DNA of 64,000 bases from the NCBI GenBank assembly GCA_022826725.1, contig JAJDUF010000016.1:558001-622000 (forward strand). Reading direction: 5' to 3'. The notes below the pieces were generated by a model. That model ran no database searches. It was not told the origin of the DNA and saw only the letters and a program-made list of their open reading frames with translations. The position numbers and the translations under genes were made by a program. The stretch is from Chloroflexota bacterium (GTDB lineage Bacteria; Chloroflexota; UBA11872; UBA12225; JAJDUF01). How positions within the stretch are numbered: position 1 is the stretch's first letter; each line of letters opens with the position of its first letter. Below are positions 34,674 through 43,519 of the stretch, in pieces.

Positions 34674-36311
34674 GTGAAGGTCGGCATCTATAACCAGTGG
34701 CTGCATACCATGGGGGGCGGCGAGCGCCACATGGGCAAGGCGGCGGAGGTCCTGGCCAGCCTCGGTCACGCGGTCGAGTTCATCACCCATCGCCCGGTAA
34801 GCCGTGACGCGCTGGCGCGGAAGCTGAACCTGAATCTCGACGACGTTGCGATCCGCGTCGTGCCACTGCTGCCCTGGAATCAACTCGCCGACTACTCCTC
34901 CGAATACGATCTCTTCATCAACGGATCGTTTCTCTCGGTCGTGCCCTCGCGGGCGCGGTGGAGCGTGCTGTTCATTCTGTTTCCGTTCCCGCTCGACACC
35001 TCGCCGCAAGGCCAATTCAAGCGCTGGCTGGCGGGGCACCTGCGCCGCGAGCTGTTGATTCCCAAGTACGTCGAGGGCTTTTTCGGACCGGAGGAGTTGG
35101 GCGGCAGTCGCTTTCGGTGGACTGCCGGCGAGGGGGAGGTCATCCTACCGGCTCTGCGGCGGGGCCGGCCGTGCCCGGTGCGCCTGGTGCTAGGCAGCTT
35201 CCGGCCGGCCGGCGCGCCGCCGGTGCCGGTGCAGGTCTACGCGCAGTGTGGCACAGAATCGGCGCGGCGCTGGCTGGCGATTGGCGAGTTTCAGGTGGCG
35301 ACGACGCCGGGGAATTATGTCACGCTAGACTGCATCGCGCCGGCCGAGGCGACGACTTCCGGCCAACTGCGGCTGCGGATCGACTCGCCGACCTTTCGAC
35401 CGCACGAAGCGCTGGACGATCCCGACGATTTCCGCGACGCGGGCGTGGCGGTGGCGCGGGTGATGGTGCCGCATCCGCGGCACTGGCTCTACGAGCTGCT
35501 GTTCGAGCGGCTGGTGCCGGAGTTGGGGGCGCGGCTGCACGGCCTGCCGGACCTGCGGGCGATGACCTACATCCGGACCTACGACTTGATCCTGCCGATC
35601 TCGGAGTTCTCGCAGCACTGGCTCCAGCGATACTGGGGACTGCCGGGACAGATTCTCTATCCGCCGGTCTACGTTGACGACGTGGTGGAGCGGCCAAAAC
35701 GACCGCTCATCCTCGGTGTTGGACGCTTTTTCGACCGCAGCCACAACAAGCGCCACGACGTACTCATTCGCGCTTTTCAGAATCTGAGCCGGCAGGTCCC
35801 GGAGGATTGGGAGCTCCATTTGGTCGGCTCCATCGAGCCGGGACACCAGCACGCCCGCTACTTCGAGCGGCTGCAACGCATGGCACGGGGCTGGCCGATT
35901 CACTTTCACGTGGACTTGCCCTTCGCGGAGCTGCGGAAGCTGTACGAGGAGGCCTCGCTCTACTGGCATGCGACCGGCTACGGCGAGCGCGAGGACCGCA
36001 ACCCGATCCGTTTCGAGCACTTCGGCATTACGCCGGTTGAGGCGATGGCCGCGGGCTGTATTCCGGGCGTGTTGGCCAAGGGGGCGCTGACGGAGACGGT
36101 CGAGGACGGGAAGAGCGGGTTTCTGTGGCACAGCATTGGCGAGCTGGTCAAACGGTCCCGCGAGATCATAGACGACCCGGCGCTGGCAGCGCGATTGCGT
36201 GACGGGGCTAAAACGCGCGCGACGACGTTCAGCGACGCCGCCTTTCGCTCGCACCTGACTGCACTGCTCGACGAGCTGACGGACGGGGCGGTAGCGGCCG
36301 GTGGGACCTAA
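34674..36311 (+). CDS. Family 4 glycosyltransferase with inserted beta-sandwich module
   Basis: 545 aa, GTG start. The GT-B fold begins VGIYNQWLHTMGGGERHM; the C-terminal half has ILGVGRFFDRSHNKRHDVLIRAF, and the E-x7-E motif is EHFGITPVEAMAAGCIPGV. Between the halves, at about 140-265, is an insertion (GGSRFRWTAGEGEV, VPVQVYAQCG, LRLRIDSPTFRP, DFRDAGVAV) matching those in the preceding GT2 and Wzt. The TAA at 36309-36311 abuts a family A repeat, and the convergent YfhO gene overlaps the last 83 bases. Confidence 0.88.
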   Translation: MKVGIYNQWLHTMGGGERHMGKAAEVLASLGHAVEFITHRPVSRDALARKLNLNLDDVAIRVVPLLPWNQLADYSSEYDLFINGSFLSVVPSRARWSVLFILFPFPLDTSPQGQFKRWLAGHLRRELLIPKYVEGFFGPEELGGSRFRWTAGEGEVILPALRRGRPCPVRLVLGSFRPAGAPPVPVQVYAQCGTESARRWLAIGEFQVATTPGNYVTLDCIAPAEATTSGQLRLRIDSPTFRPHEALDDPDDFRDAGVAVARVMVPHPRHWLYELLFERLVPELGARLHGLPDLRAMTYIRTYDLILPISEFSQHWLQRYWGLPGQILYPPVYVDDVVERPKRPLILGVGRFFDRSHNKRHDVLIRAFQNLSRQVPEDWELHLVGSIEPGHQHARYFERLQRMARGWPIHFHVDLPFAELRKLYEEASLYWHATGYGEREDRNPIRFEHFGITPVEAMAAGCIPGVLAKGALTETVEDGKSGFLWHSIGELVKRSREIIDDPALAARLRDGAKTRATTFSDAAFRSHLTALLDELTDGAVAAGGT

Positions 36312-39276
36312 CCCCCGGCCCCTTCCCTGGCAGGGAAGGGGAGTGCAGGCGGCGGGTGGCGAGCCACAGTATCGCGGCCGCCAGCGCGACACCGACCGCT
36401 GACAACGTGGCGCCCAGCCAGAGGGAGCGCGGTCGGAAGTCGAAGGTTATCTCGTGCGGCCCTGGCGGGACGGCGACGGCGCGAAACAGCCCGTCGGCCG
36501 GGTAAATCGGGGTGGGCTGGTCGTCCACGCGGGCTTCCCAGCCCGGATAGTAGGCGTCGGCGAGCACCAGCCAGCCGGTAGCGGGGGCATCCAAGCGCAA
36601 GACGATGCGTGTCGGTGAGTCCTGCTGCCACTGCACCGCCACCTCCGCCGCGCTTCCCGAAACCGCTGCCACCTGAGCGGGCGGCGCCTCGATGAAGGTG
36701 GTCAGCCGGTCGTCATTCCCGGCCGCGCGTAGCCCGGCCAACGCCGTGTCCGCGTCGGCTACCGGCTGCGCCAGCGGTACCCACCGGGCACGCGGCAAGC
36801 CGGAGTCCCGCTCGTACACCTGCACGTCCGGTGTTGCCTGGTTGGCGGCACCTCCCCCCCGGCCCCCTCCCTGCCGGGAAGGGGTGTCATCGAGATGTGT
36901 AGCTGCCTCCACATCGAGCCAGGCTGCCTCCACGTGGACCATGGCTCTCGTCCCCGTGGGCAGGGCGCGAGCGGCGATCCGCTCGATCCGCAGGGTGTCC
37001 GGCAGTTGCAGTGTGGCGACATATTGGAACACCTCGACGGCACCGGTCTCGACCGAGAGCAGGCGCGTGCGCCGGACTATCGGTGCCTGACGATGCTGCA
37101 CGATGGTTGCCACGTCGGGATGCCCGTAGGCCCACTCGGCCGTATCCACGCCGGCGCGCAGGATCATTTTGCGGTGTACCGGTGAGCCGCCAGCAGCGAG
37201 GGGGCGTCCGATCACTTCGATCTCGGCGACGGGTGTGTTGTCGCGTACTGCGGTGGCCTCGCCGAGGAAGGTCACGAGTCGTACCGCGCGAGCCGGCGGC
37301 CGGTCCGCCGGTTGCACTAGCACGACCGGCTGGCCGTCGGTCGGGAGGGCCTGTTCGATGACGTAGGGCTGGCCATAGACCTGCCAGCGCGGCGCGGCAG
37401 ATAGGACCCAACGCACCGCCAGATGGTCCAGCAACGGCGAGCGGAGGTTTCCAAATAGCCCCCAGTGCGAGTCCGGCTCGGCCTCGTTCGCTGCGGCCGC
37501 GTAGGCAGTGTAGCGGCGGAGCAGCAGCGGACCATACGCCTGGGCGTCGCGTAGTCTCACCAGGCCGGGCATGTTGGGCGGAAGCTGCGCCGTTCGGACG
37601 TGCTGGGGGAAGGCGTTGAGGAAATGCGAGTCGCCGTGTATTGCGAAACCTATTGCCCGGTAGGCCGGGTCTGCTTGCGGCACTGCCGGTCGCGGCGGGG
37701 GGAGCCACGCAGCCGGTGGGGCCGTGGATAGCCGCTGGTGTCCGTGCCACACGAGCAAGTCCAGGATCACCAGCACGGCAAGGGCAAGCGGGAGGGTTCT
37801 CGCCACAGAGCGTGCTACTCGCCCGCCGGCCACTGACCAGCGGCCGGCGGCCGCGAGCCAGAGCAAGGCCGCGGCCAGTCCAAACGCGGCGAGGTGCGCT
37901 TCCTGAACGTGGGTGAGATACGGTCCGCCGGCGAAACGGCCCACGTTGGTCAGGAGGCGCCGGAAGGGATCGTAGCCATCGGACCACCAGAGCTGCGCCA
38001 AGGCCAACAGCCCCAGTAGCGCCGGGGCCGCGCTCGCCAGCAGGGCGACACGCCAGGTCACGCTCGTGGCGCGATCCATCCCCCGACCGGCGAGCAGGGC
38101 GAGGCCGCAGACGACGAGCAGGGCACAGCGCGACGGCACGTGGATCACCTGGAAGCCGGGCAGCCACTCGTAGAGGAGGCCGAAGAGCGGGAAGCGCGGG
38201 CCCATGCCGAGGCACCACACCAGCGCCGTGCCGAGCAGCAGAGCGGCGGAGAGCCGGCGGCTGTTCAGGGGCGCCAAGGCGCCGACCAGTGCCAGTCCGA
38301 GCACCGCCACGCTGCTATAGAACTGATTGCTTTCTTGTACACCGGTGCCGCCGGCCGCTCCAAAGACCGAGAGCACCGTCACATAGTCGGCGCGCGCGGC
38401 TTCGGCCAGCGTGCGGCTTTCGGCGTAGTGCGTCTGGGCAATGAACTCCAGGGCCGGGACGACGATCAAGGCAGCGAGGAGCGCCGTGAGTACGGCCGCC
38501 AGCAGGCCAACCACGATGCGGTGCCCGGCCATGGCGAGCGCGACGCGCGCGGGCCAGGGAACACCGGCCGGCGGCCACAGGTCACGGGACAGGCGCCACA
38601 GCCCCATCGCGGCCAGCGCCAGGATCGTCAGGGCAGAGCCGGGGGGCCAGCCGGCCGATAGCTGGACTACCAGGAGCACGGCCACGACGACGCAGCGGCG
38701 AGCAGTGACCAGTGGCCAGTGGTCCGTGGTCCGTGAGGTTCGTGGCCCCTGGCCACTCGTCTCCGGCCGGTCGAGGCAGCGGTGCCAGGCGAGCAGCACC
38801 CACGGCAGCCAGGCCGTCGCCAAGGGCGCCGGTAGGGTGCCGGCGAGGCCGCCGGTGGCGAAGGGGCCGCCGGCGTACACGGCCGCCGCGACGAAGGCAC
38901 CGGCGGGACCGGTGTGTAGGGCGCGTCGAGCGCACCAGTACATCCCGGCCGCTCCCCAGGCCAGATGGGCGATAAGCAGGAGCCGGATAGCGTCGGCCGT
39001 GTTCAGGGCCAGCAGCGCGAGCCAACTCGGCAGATACCAGCCGGCGGCCCCGGGATCGGCCAGAAAGGGCACCCCGGCGCCGACGTAGGGGTTCCAGAGC
39101 GGCAGCCGGCCGGCGCTAAGCTCTCGTTGCAGGAACGTGGCGTTCGGGGCGAACTGGAGTAAGAGATCGAGGTTTTCCGGCAGGCGGCCGGTGACAACCG
39201 GCCAAGTAGCCCAGCCCAACAGGAGGACGAGACCGAGGGCGGCGGCGAGATGGGGGGCACGCCGTTTCGTTGCCAC
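36229..39276 (-). CDS. YfhO-family membrane glycosylation protein
   Basis: About 1015 aa from a GTG at 39276; the frame is open to 39378, but that extension is repeat-encoded (RHSRENGNLHAD). There are about 12 membrane helices, an opening LRENLDLLLQFAPN-type loop (PENLDLLLQFAPNATF, LWNPYVGAGVPFLAD), and a C-terminal beta domain with the YfhO pattern WLVLADAYYPGWEARVDD and PPGPHEITFDFRP. YfhO proteins are GT-C-like and add sugars to surface polymers. Two repeats sit in frame (36851-36887 and 38704-38757), and the C-terminus reads through a third repeat into the antisense of the GT4 gene. The natural ends are therefore uncertain. Confidence 0.82.
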   Translation of the reverse strand: MATKRRAPHLAAALGLVLLLGWATWPVVTGRLPENLDLLLQFAPNATFLQRELSAGRLPLWNPYVGAGVPFLADPGAAGWYLPSWLALLALNTADAIRLLLIAHLAWGAAGMYWCARRALHTGPAGAFVAAAVYAGGPFATGGLAGTLPAPLATAWLPWVLLAWHRCLDRPETSGQGPRTSRTTDHWPLVTARRCVVVAVLLVVQLSAGWPPGSALTILALAAMGLWRLSRDLWPPAGVPWPARVALAMAGHRIVVGLLAAVLTALLAALIVVPALEFIAQTHYAESRTLAEAARADYVTVLSVFGAAGGTGVQESNQFYSSVAVLGLALVGALAPLNSRRLSAALLLGTALVWCLGMGPRFPLFGLLYEWLPGFQVIHVPSRCALLVVCGLALLAGRGMDRATSVTWRVALLASAAPALLGLLALAQLWWSDGYDPFRRLLTNVGRFAGGPYLTHVQEAHLAAFGLAAALLWLAAAGRWSVAGGRVARSVARTLPLALAVLVILDLLVWHGHQRLSTAPPAAWLPPPRPAVPQADPAYRAIGFAIHGDSHFLNAFPQHVRTAQLPPNMPGLVRLRDAQAYGPLLLRRYTAYAAAANEAEPDSHWGLFGNLRSPLLDHLAVRWVLSAAPRWQVYGQPYVIEQALPTDGQPVVLVQPADRPPARAVRLVTFLGEATAVRDNTPVAEIEVIGRPLAAGGSPVHRKMILRAGVDTAEWAYGHPDVATIVQHRQAPIVRRTRLLSVETGAVEVFQYVATLQLPDTLRIERIAARALPTGTRAMVHVEAAWLDVEAATHLDDTPSRQGGGRGGGAANQATPDVQVYERDSGLPRARWVPLAQPVADADTALAGLRAAGNDDRLTTFIEAPPAQVAAVSGSAAEVAVQWQQDSPTRIVLRLDAPATGWLVLADAYYPGWEARVDDQPTPIYPADGLFRAVAVPPGPHEITFDFRPRSLWLGATLSAVGVALAAAILWLATRRLHSPSLPGKGPGVRSHRPLPPRPSARRAVQSGASERRRR
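36311..36343. repeat. Family A hairpin repeat at the GT4/YfhO junction
   Basis: ACCCCCGGCC, then CCTTCCCTGG-CAGGGAAGG. It lies exactly after the GT4 stop and inside the C-terminal frame of the convergent YfhO gene (read as SLPGKGPGVR). The original YfhO stop may have been lost when it was inserted. Confidence 0.75.
36851..36887. repeat. Family A hairpin repeat inside the YfhO gene
   Basis: CCTCCCCCCCCGGCC then CCTCCCTGCCGGGAAGGGG. Read in frame it encodes TPSRQGGGRGGGAANQ, a Gly/Arg-rich stretch that interrupts the C-terminal beta domain. Confidence 0.75.
38704..38757. repeat. Family D repeat inside the YfhO gene
   Basis: AGTGACCAGTGGCCAGTGG-type sequence with near-tandem GGTCCGTGGTCCGTGAGG. 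Translated on the minus strand it gives RTTDHWPLVTARR, located in the loop between two membrane helices. Related copies lie at 39370-39402, 39592-39668 and 43505-43530. Confidence 0.7.
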
Positions 39277-39320
39277 TGCGCTGATAGAGCGTACCGCGTA
39301 GGAGACGAGTGGATCGGCGT

Positions 39321-39402
39321 GGAGATTCCCGTTTTCACGGGAATGACGGGTGGGGGGTGGTCGGCGGTTGCGGGTCACGGGTCACTGGCCCCTGGCTACC
39401 GG
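39321..39402. repeat. Family B hairpin plus family D fragment between YfhO and GT4 genes
   Basis: GGAGATTCCCG-ttttca-CGGGAATGACGGG (39321-39350) has a 7-bp stem. It is followed by GGTCACGGGTCACTGGCCCCTGG (39373-39395), a family D fragment that runs into the end of the upstream GT4 gene. Confidence 0.7.
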
Positions 39403-40658
39403 CCGGCGAGGGCCAGGTCGTAGTGGGCGCGGGTCCGCCGCGCAATTTCCGGCCACGACAGGTGCCGGGCATAGGCGAGCGCACCCTCCGATAGCCGGGC
39501 ACGCCGGCCGGGATCGTGCCCCAACTCGGCAAGGGCATCGGCGAGCGCCAGCGCATCGGCCGCCGGCACGTGCCAGACGGACTCACCGTGTTCCAGTGGC
39601 CAGTGGTCGGTAGTGAGTGGTGCATAGTCGGTGCCGGCCGCCGGACCCTGACCACCGACTACCGGCTGTGGCGGGGCCACGGTGATCGTGGGTACGCCGT
39701 GCCCCAGGCAGCACAGCAGCGACCCGCGCCGCTGGGAGGCGCCATCAAGAAAGGGCAACGCGGCCACGTCCGCACAGCCGAGCCACGCCGCCACGCCCTC
39801 CGGCGGCTGAAAGCCGGTCCAGTGGACGTAGGGCTGGAGGTGTAGCTGCTCGATGAGGGCCGTCACTTCGGCGAGATAACGCACGTTTTCCGTATCGCTC
39901 GCACCGACTTGCTCGCCAATCATCAGCACCCTGACATCAAGTCCCTGGGACAGTAACCGGGCGAGCGCGCGAACGAGCAGGGCAACTCCTTTGCTGCGGT
40001 TGATAAAGCCGACATACCCGACGACAAGGGTATCCGGGGTCGCCCCAATGCGTGACCGCCAGAGATCGCGGTCGAACCCGGCCGGGGGCGGCGCATCGAG
40101 GTTATTCCCAACGGCGATATGGGCCAGGCTGGCCGGCGTGGCCGGCCGGCTGCGGAACGCGAACTTGGCGCCGCGGGTATGCCAGCGCCACAGCAACGGA
40201 ACGTCTTCGGCGGCGACGGCGATCACCGCGTCGCTGCGGTTGGCCAGCAACCGCACCACCAGTTGCCGCAGCGGGCCGGCCTTCGGGAACAAGTAGGGTA
40301 CCCGCAAGTCGTGAAACGTCGTGACGACCTTCAGGTGTGGCAGGGTGCGGTGCAGCGCCAACGGCAAGAGGTTAATCGCGGCGCGTAACTCATAGGCAGC
40401 CGGTTGGTACTGGATGTGGACGAGGTCCCAGCGTTGACGCTGCGCCGATTGCGCTACCAGGCGCCAGATGGACCGGTCCCAGCGCCGGACGTGGGGCAGC
40501 ACCGAGGGGTCCGGCGGCTCGGTCGCGGCGCGCTGGCTGGTGAGCACCGACGGCATCACGTCGAGATCGCGCAGTGCTCCCACCAGCCGCTGCGTGTAGT
40601 CGGCGACCCCCCCGCGCAACGGCGGGTACTCGCCGGTAATCATCCCCACGCGCACCAT
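39396..40658 (-). CDS. Family 4 glycosyltransferase
   Basis: 420 aa. GMITGEYPPLRGGVADYTQRLV is the GT4 opening; GYVGFINRSKGVALLVRAL begins the second Rossmann domain. AALPFLDGASQRRGSLLCCLGHGVPTI stands where the E-x7-E motif usually lies, and its first Glu is absent. At about 330-355 the sequence is interrupted by a family D repeat (TTDHWPLEHGE) in frame. The ATG has AAGGA upstream and lies 9 bases after the end of the next gene, in one transcript with the GT2 genes. Confidence 0.85.
   Translation of the reverse strand: MVRVGMITGEYPPLRGGVADYTQRLVGALRDLDVMPSVLTSQRAATEPPDPSVLPHVRRWDRSIWRLVAQSAQRQRWDLVHIQYQPAAYELRAAINLLPLALHRTLPHLKVVTTFHDLRVPYLFPKAGPLRQLVVRLLANRSDAVIAVAAEDVPLLWRWHTRGAKFAFRSRPATPASLAHIAVGNNLDAPPPAGFDRDLWRSRIGATPDTLVVGYVGFINRSKGVALLVRALARLLSQGLDVRVLMIGEQVGASDTENVRYLAEVTALIEQLHLQPYVHWTGFQPPEGVAAWLGCADVAALPFLDGASQRRGSLLCCLGHGVPTITVAPPQPVVGGQGPAAGTDYAPLTTDHWPLEHGESVWHVPAADALALADALAELGHDPGRRARLSEGALAYARHLSWPEIARRTRAHYDLALAGR
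39592..39668. repeat. Family D repeat inside the GT4 gene
   Basis: CCAGTGGCCAGTGGTCGGTAG and following CCACCGACTACCGG. On the minus strand it encodes TDYAPLTTDHWPL, sharing TTDHWPL with the copy in the YfhO gene. Confidence 0.7.
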
Positions 40659-40667
40659 GCCCGTCCT

Positions 40668-41699
40668 TCACTCTCTCGTTGGCGAGACTGATGTAGCCTC
40701 CGGCCGGTCGCGATCCAGAGCGAGCGGCGAGCGGCCGGTGACGTGCCACATCAGCATTGGCCAGATGATTGCCAGGCGGCGTGCGTGGCGACGGCGGGCC
40801 GCCGAGACGGTGCCGGGCGGTCGAGAGACACCGCGCAGCAGCCACTTCAGCGCTTGCTCGACCAGCTGAACGACGACCGTCAGCGCAATAAAGCCGCGCA
40901 GCACGACCGCGGCGGCGGTGCCCCACCACTTACGAACGAACCGGTATTTGCTCCGGTGAAAGTAGAAGTCCCGCGCCAGCAGGTTCTGGTCGGCGCTTTG
41001 GCTGCCGTGATGAATGACCCGTGCGTCCGGTGTATAGCGGACCGACCAGCCGGCGCGATGCAAGCGTAGGGCCGCGTCAAGCTCCTCGAAATACATAAAG
41101 AAGCGTGGATCGAAACCGCCCATTTGGGTAAACGGGGTGCGCCGGACCAGCCAGCACGCGCCCTCCGCCCAGTCTACGGCGCGCGGCAGGGTGTGGGACC
41201 GATCCTCCTCATAATACCCGCGCAGCAAGGGACAGCCCGGCCACCACCACTGCACGGCCGTGCTCTCGACAAACAGGGTGGCGAGGCGCGGAAAGCGCCG
41301 CAGCGACCGTTGCGGCCGGGCATCGCCGTCAACCAGCATCGGGACGGCCACAGCCGCCGCCGGATGGTCGCGCAGACAGGCCAGGAGCGCCGCGAGGGCA
41401 CCGGGGAGTAGCTCGGCGTCGGGGTTGAGGAAGAGGAGCCGTGAGCCGCGAGCTACGGCCATCCCCCGCCGGCATCCGGCCGTGAAGCCCTCGTTGCATG
41501 GCGCGGCGATGAGGTGTGCGTGGGGAAAGGCGGCGCGGACCATGGCAGCGCTCCCGTCGTGGGAGGCGTTGTCCACGACGATGATCTCACCGGCGGTACC
41601 GCTGCGCTCGTACTCGGCGGTGATGGAGTGCAGGCAACGAGCGAGCTGCGGCGCTACGTTGTAGCTCACCACAATCGCAGAGCACTCCGGGCGATCCAC
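40668..41699 (-). CDS. Family 2 glycosyltransferase (rhamnosyltransferase-like)
   Basis: 343 aa from the GTG at 41699, which has AAGGTGGA just upstream; a GTG at 41720 is possible and the frame is open much further. SAIVVSYNVAPQLARCLHSI, IIVVDNASHDGS and FLNPDAELLPGAL are GT2 motifs, and GGFDPRFFMYFEELDAALRL is the ED signature. A C-terminal amphipathic or membrane helix (VVLRGFIALTVVVQLVEQAL) suggests attachment to the membrane. Confidence 0.88.
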   Translation of the reverse strand: MDRPECSAIVVSYNVAPQLARCLHSITAEYERSGTAGEIIVVDNASHDGSAAMVRAAFPHAHLIAAPCNEGFTAGCRRGMAVARGSRLLFLNPDAELLPGALAALLACLRDHPAAAVAVPMLVDGDARPQRSLRRFPRLATLFVESTAVQWWWPGCPLLRGYYEEDRSHTLPRAVDWAEGACWLVRRTPFTQMGGFDPRFFMYFEELDAALRLHRAGWSVRYTPDARVIHHGSQSADQNLLARDFYFHRSKYRFVRKWWGTAAAVVLRGFIALTVVVQLVEQALKWLLRGVSRPPGTVSAARRRHARRLAIIWPMLMWHVTGRSPLALDRDRPEATSVSPTRE

Positions 41700-41728
41700 G
41701 GCTCCACCTTGACCCGTCACGTCGGCCG

Positions 41729-42517
41729 CTACCTCGTTGGCGCGTCGCCGGCCGGGCGCGGCGGGCGCTGCCGCCGGAGCTGCCAGAGGTGGCGGTAGGT
41801 CACAAACGTAAACCAGCTTAGGGCCAAGCTCAACTGCAACCCCAATAGCCCATCGCGGTGGCCTTGCAGCTCCCAGTAGCGCCGGCGTAGCTCCCGCAAC
41901 GGTTGGAGAATGAGACTGTGCGGTTTCGGCCGGAGGCCCTCGCCGTGCAGCCGCTCGGCCTCCAACCGCGCGTAGCGGCGCTGCTTGGCCCAGAACTGTC
42001 CCCACGAACTGTAGTTCAGGTGGACCAGCGGCGGAGTCAGTTTGCCGGCCGCCCCGGAGAGCTGCACCAGCTCATGTACCGGACGGTCGGGATCGTAGCG
42101 ACCGCAGGACCGCCGGAAGAGGCGGAGCTGGTAGTCGGGATACCAGCCGGCATGGCGGATCCACCGCCCCAGGATCACATTCTGACGAGGGAGCCAATAG
42201 CCGACCGGCGGCCGGTCGCCGGTAAGCACGGCTCGGATCGCCTCCGCCAGGTCGAGCGTGACGCGCTCGTCAACGTCAACGAACAGCACCCAGTCGGTCG
42301 TCGCTTGGTCGAGGGCGTAGTTGCGCTGCTCCGGCCAGTTGGTGAAGGGCCGTGAGAGCACCCGCGCTCCATGCGCCGCGGCCAACGCGGGAATGTCTTC
42401 GTCGTCGCCGGAGTGGATGACCAGGCGATGATCGGCCCACTGCACGGCGCGCAGGCAGGGGACGACATGCGCGGTTTCATTGTAGGTCAGGATGATCGCC
42501 GTCAGTGGCTCGCTCAT
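41729..42517 (-). CDS. Family 2 glycosyltransferase, WaaE/KdtX-like
   Basis: 262 aa. AIILTYNETAHVVPCLRAVQWADH and LFVDVDERVTLDLAEAI are typical of the LPS-core beta-glucosyl/heptosyl group, together with WIRHAGWYPDYQLRLFRR and RPVHELV. The C-terminus has a helix near the membrane (LGLQLSLALSWFTFVTYRHLW). It starts 12 bases after the end of the preceding GT2 gene and is followed closely by the next one; all three form one transcript. Confidence 0.88.
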   Translation of the reverse strand: MSEPLTAIILTYNETAHVVPCLRAVQWADHRLVIHSGDDEDIPALAAAHGARVLSRPFTNWPEQRNYALDQATTDWVLFVDVDERVTLDLAEAIRAVLTGDRPPVGYWLPRQNVILGRWIRHAGWYPDYQLRLFRRSCGRYDPDRPVHELVQLSGAAGKLTPPLVHLNYSSWGQFWAKQRRYARLEAERLHGEGLRPKPHSLILQPLRELRRRYWELQGHRDGLLGLQLSLALSWFTFVTYRHLWQLRRQRPPRPAGDAPTR

Positions 42518-42529
42518 GCGCTACAGCCC

Positions 42530-43519
42530 TTACAAGCGGATCACCGCGCGGTACGCGGCCGCTTCCTCACGTAGCTTAGACCGCTGCTCCAGGGTAGCGG
42601 CACGAATGGAGGAGAGCAGTAAGGTGACGACCTTGCTGGCGGCGCCTAGCCGCACCAGCCCACGCAACACCCCCTGCTGCCAGCCGGGGCGGTGCTTGGC
42701 GTAGAGCCGGTAGCGGCTGCGGTAGAGCTGGACCAGCATCGGGCCGCGACGCTGGCGGGTGCTTTGCGCCTCGTGATGGATAGCCAGTACCGCCGGGCAG
42801 TGGACAACGTGCCAACCGGCTTGCTTGAACCGCCAGCACCAATCCACCTCCTCACAGTAGAGGAAGAACGATTCGTCAAGCAGGCCAACCGCCGGGAGGG
42901 CAGCGCGGCGCACCGTCATGCAGGCACCCAAGGGGTGATCTATGGCGAACGCACGATGGTAGTCGGCGGCCGGAAAGCGCCCGTTCAGATGGGAGTTGGC
43001 GAGGCGATGATTGAGCGGAAAAAACTCCAGGAAGGCCATCGGGAGGGATGGAAAGCGAAACGCCGAATGCTGAAACCGCCCGTCTTGGTAGATGAGGCGC
43101 GCCCCGGCCACACCGACCTCCGGCCGCGCGTCGAGAAAGGCCACCGCGCGCGGTAGCGATCCCCGGCGTAGCTCCGCGTCGGGGTTGAGGAGCATGATGT
43201 ATCGTCCCCGTGCCTGCCGCAAGGCTTGGTTGGTCGCAGCCGCGAAGCCGCGGTTGTCGTTGTTGGCGATGAGCCGGACCGTCGGAAACGTGCGACGCAC
43301 CATGTCGGCGCTGCCGTCGCTCGACGCATTGTCCACGACGAAGACTTCGGTGTCTGGGGGTGAATCGGCCAGCACGCTCCGCACACACCGGGCCAGCAGC
43401 GCAACGGTGTTATAACTGACGATGACCACGGAGAGCGGCGGTGTGCATTCGCCCGGGGCACCGGCCGCCGCGCGGGCACCGACCGGGGGGATCTCTACCG
43501 GCCGCTGGTCACTGGTCAC
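42530..43519 (-). CDS. Family 2 glycosyltransferase (rhamnosyltransferase-like)
   Basis: 329 aa. SVVIVSYNTVALLARCVRSVL, VFVVDNASSDGSADMV and LLNPDAELRRGSL are the GT2 core, and VGLLDESFFLYCEEVDWCWRF is the ED signature. The first residues (MTSDQRP) come from a family D repeat of CACTGGT units, so the natural start may be a little further in. It is the first gene of the four-gene minus-strand transcript. Confidence 0.88.
   Translation of the reverse strand: MTSDQRPVEIPPVGARAAAGAPGECTPPLSVVIVSYNTVALLARCVRSVLADSPPDTEVFVVDNASSDGSADMVRRTFPTVRLIANNDNRGFAAATNQALRQARGRYIMLLNPDAELRRGSLPRAVAFLDARPEVGVAGARLIYQDGRFQHSAFRFPSLPMAFLEFFPLNHRLANSHLNGRFPAADYHRAFAIDHPLGACMTVRRAALPAVGLLDESFFLYCEEVDWCWRFKQAGWHVVHCPAVLAIHHEAQSTRQRRGPMLVQLYRSRYRLYAKHRPGWQQGVLRGLVRLGAASKVVTLLLSSIRAATLEQRSKLREEAAAYRAVIRL

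Noticed and set aside
36887..38218. 443-codon antisense-frame ORF within the YfhO gene
   Set aside because: Low-complexity Arg/Ala/Pro composition; membrane helices are clear in the other frame.
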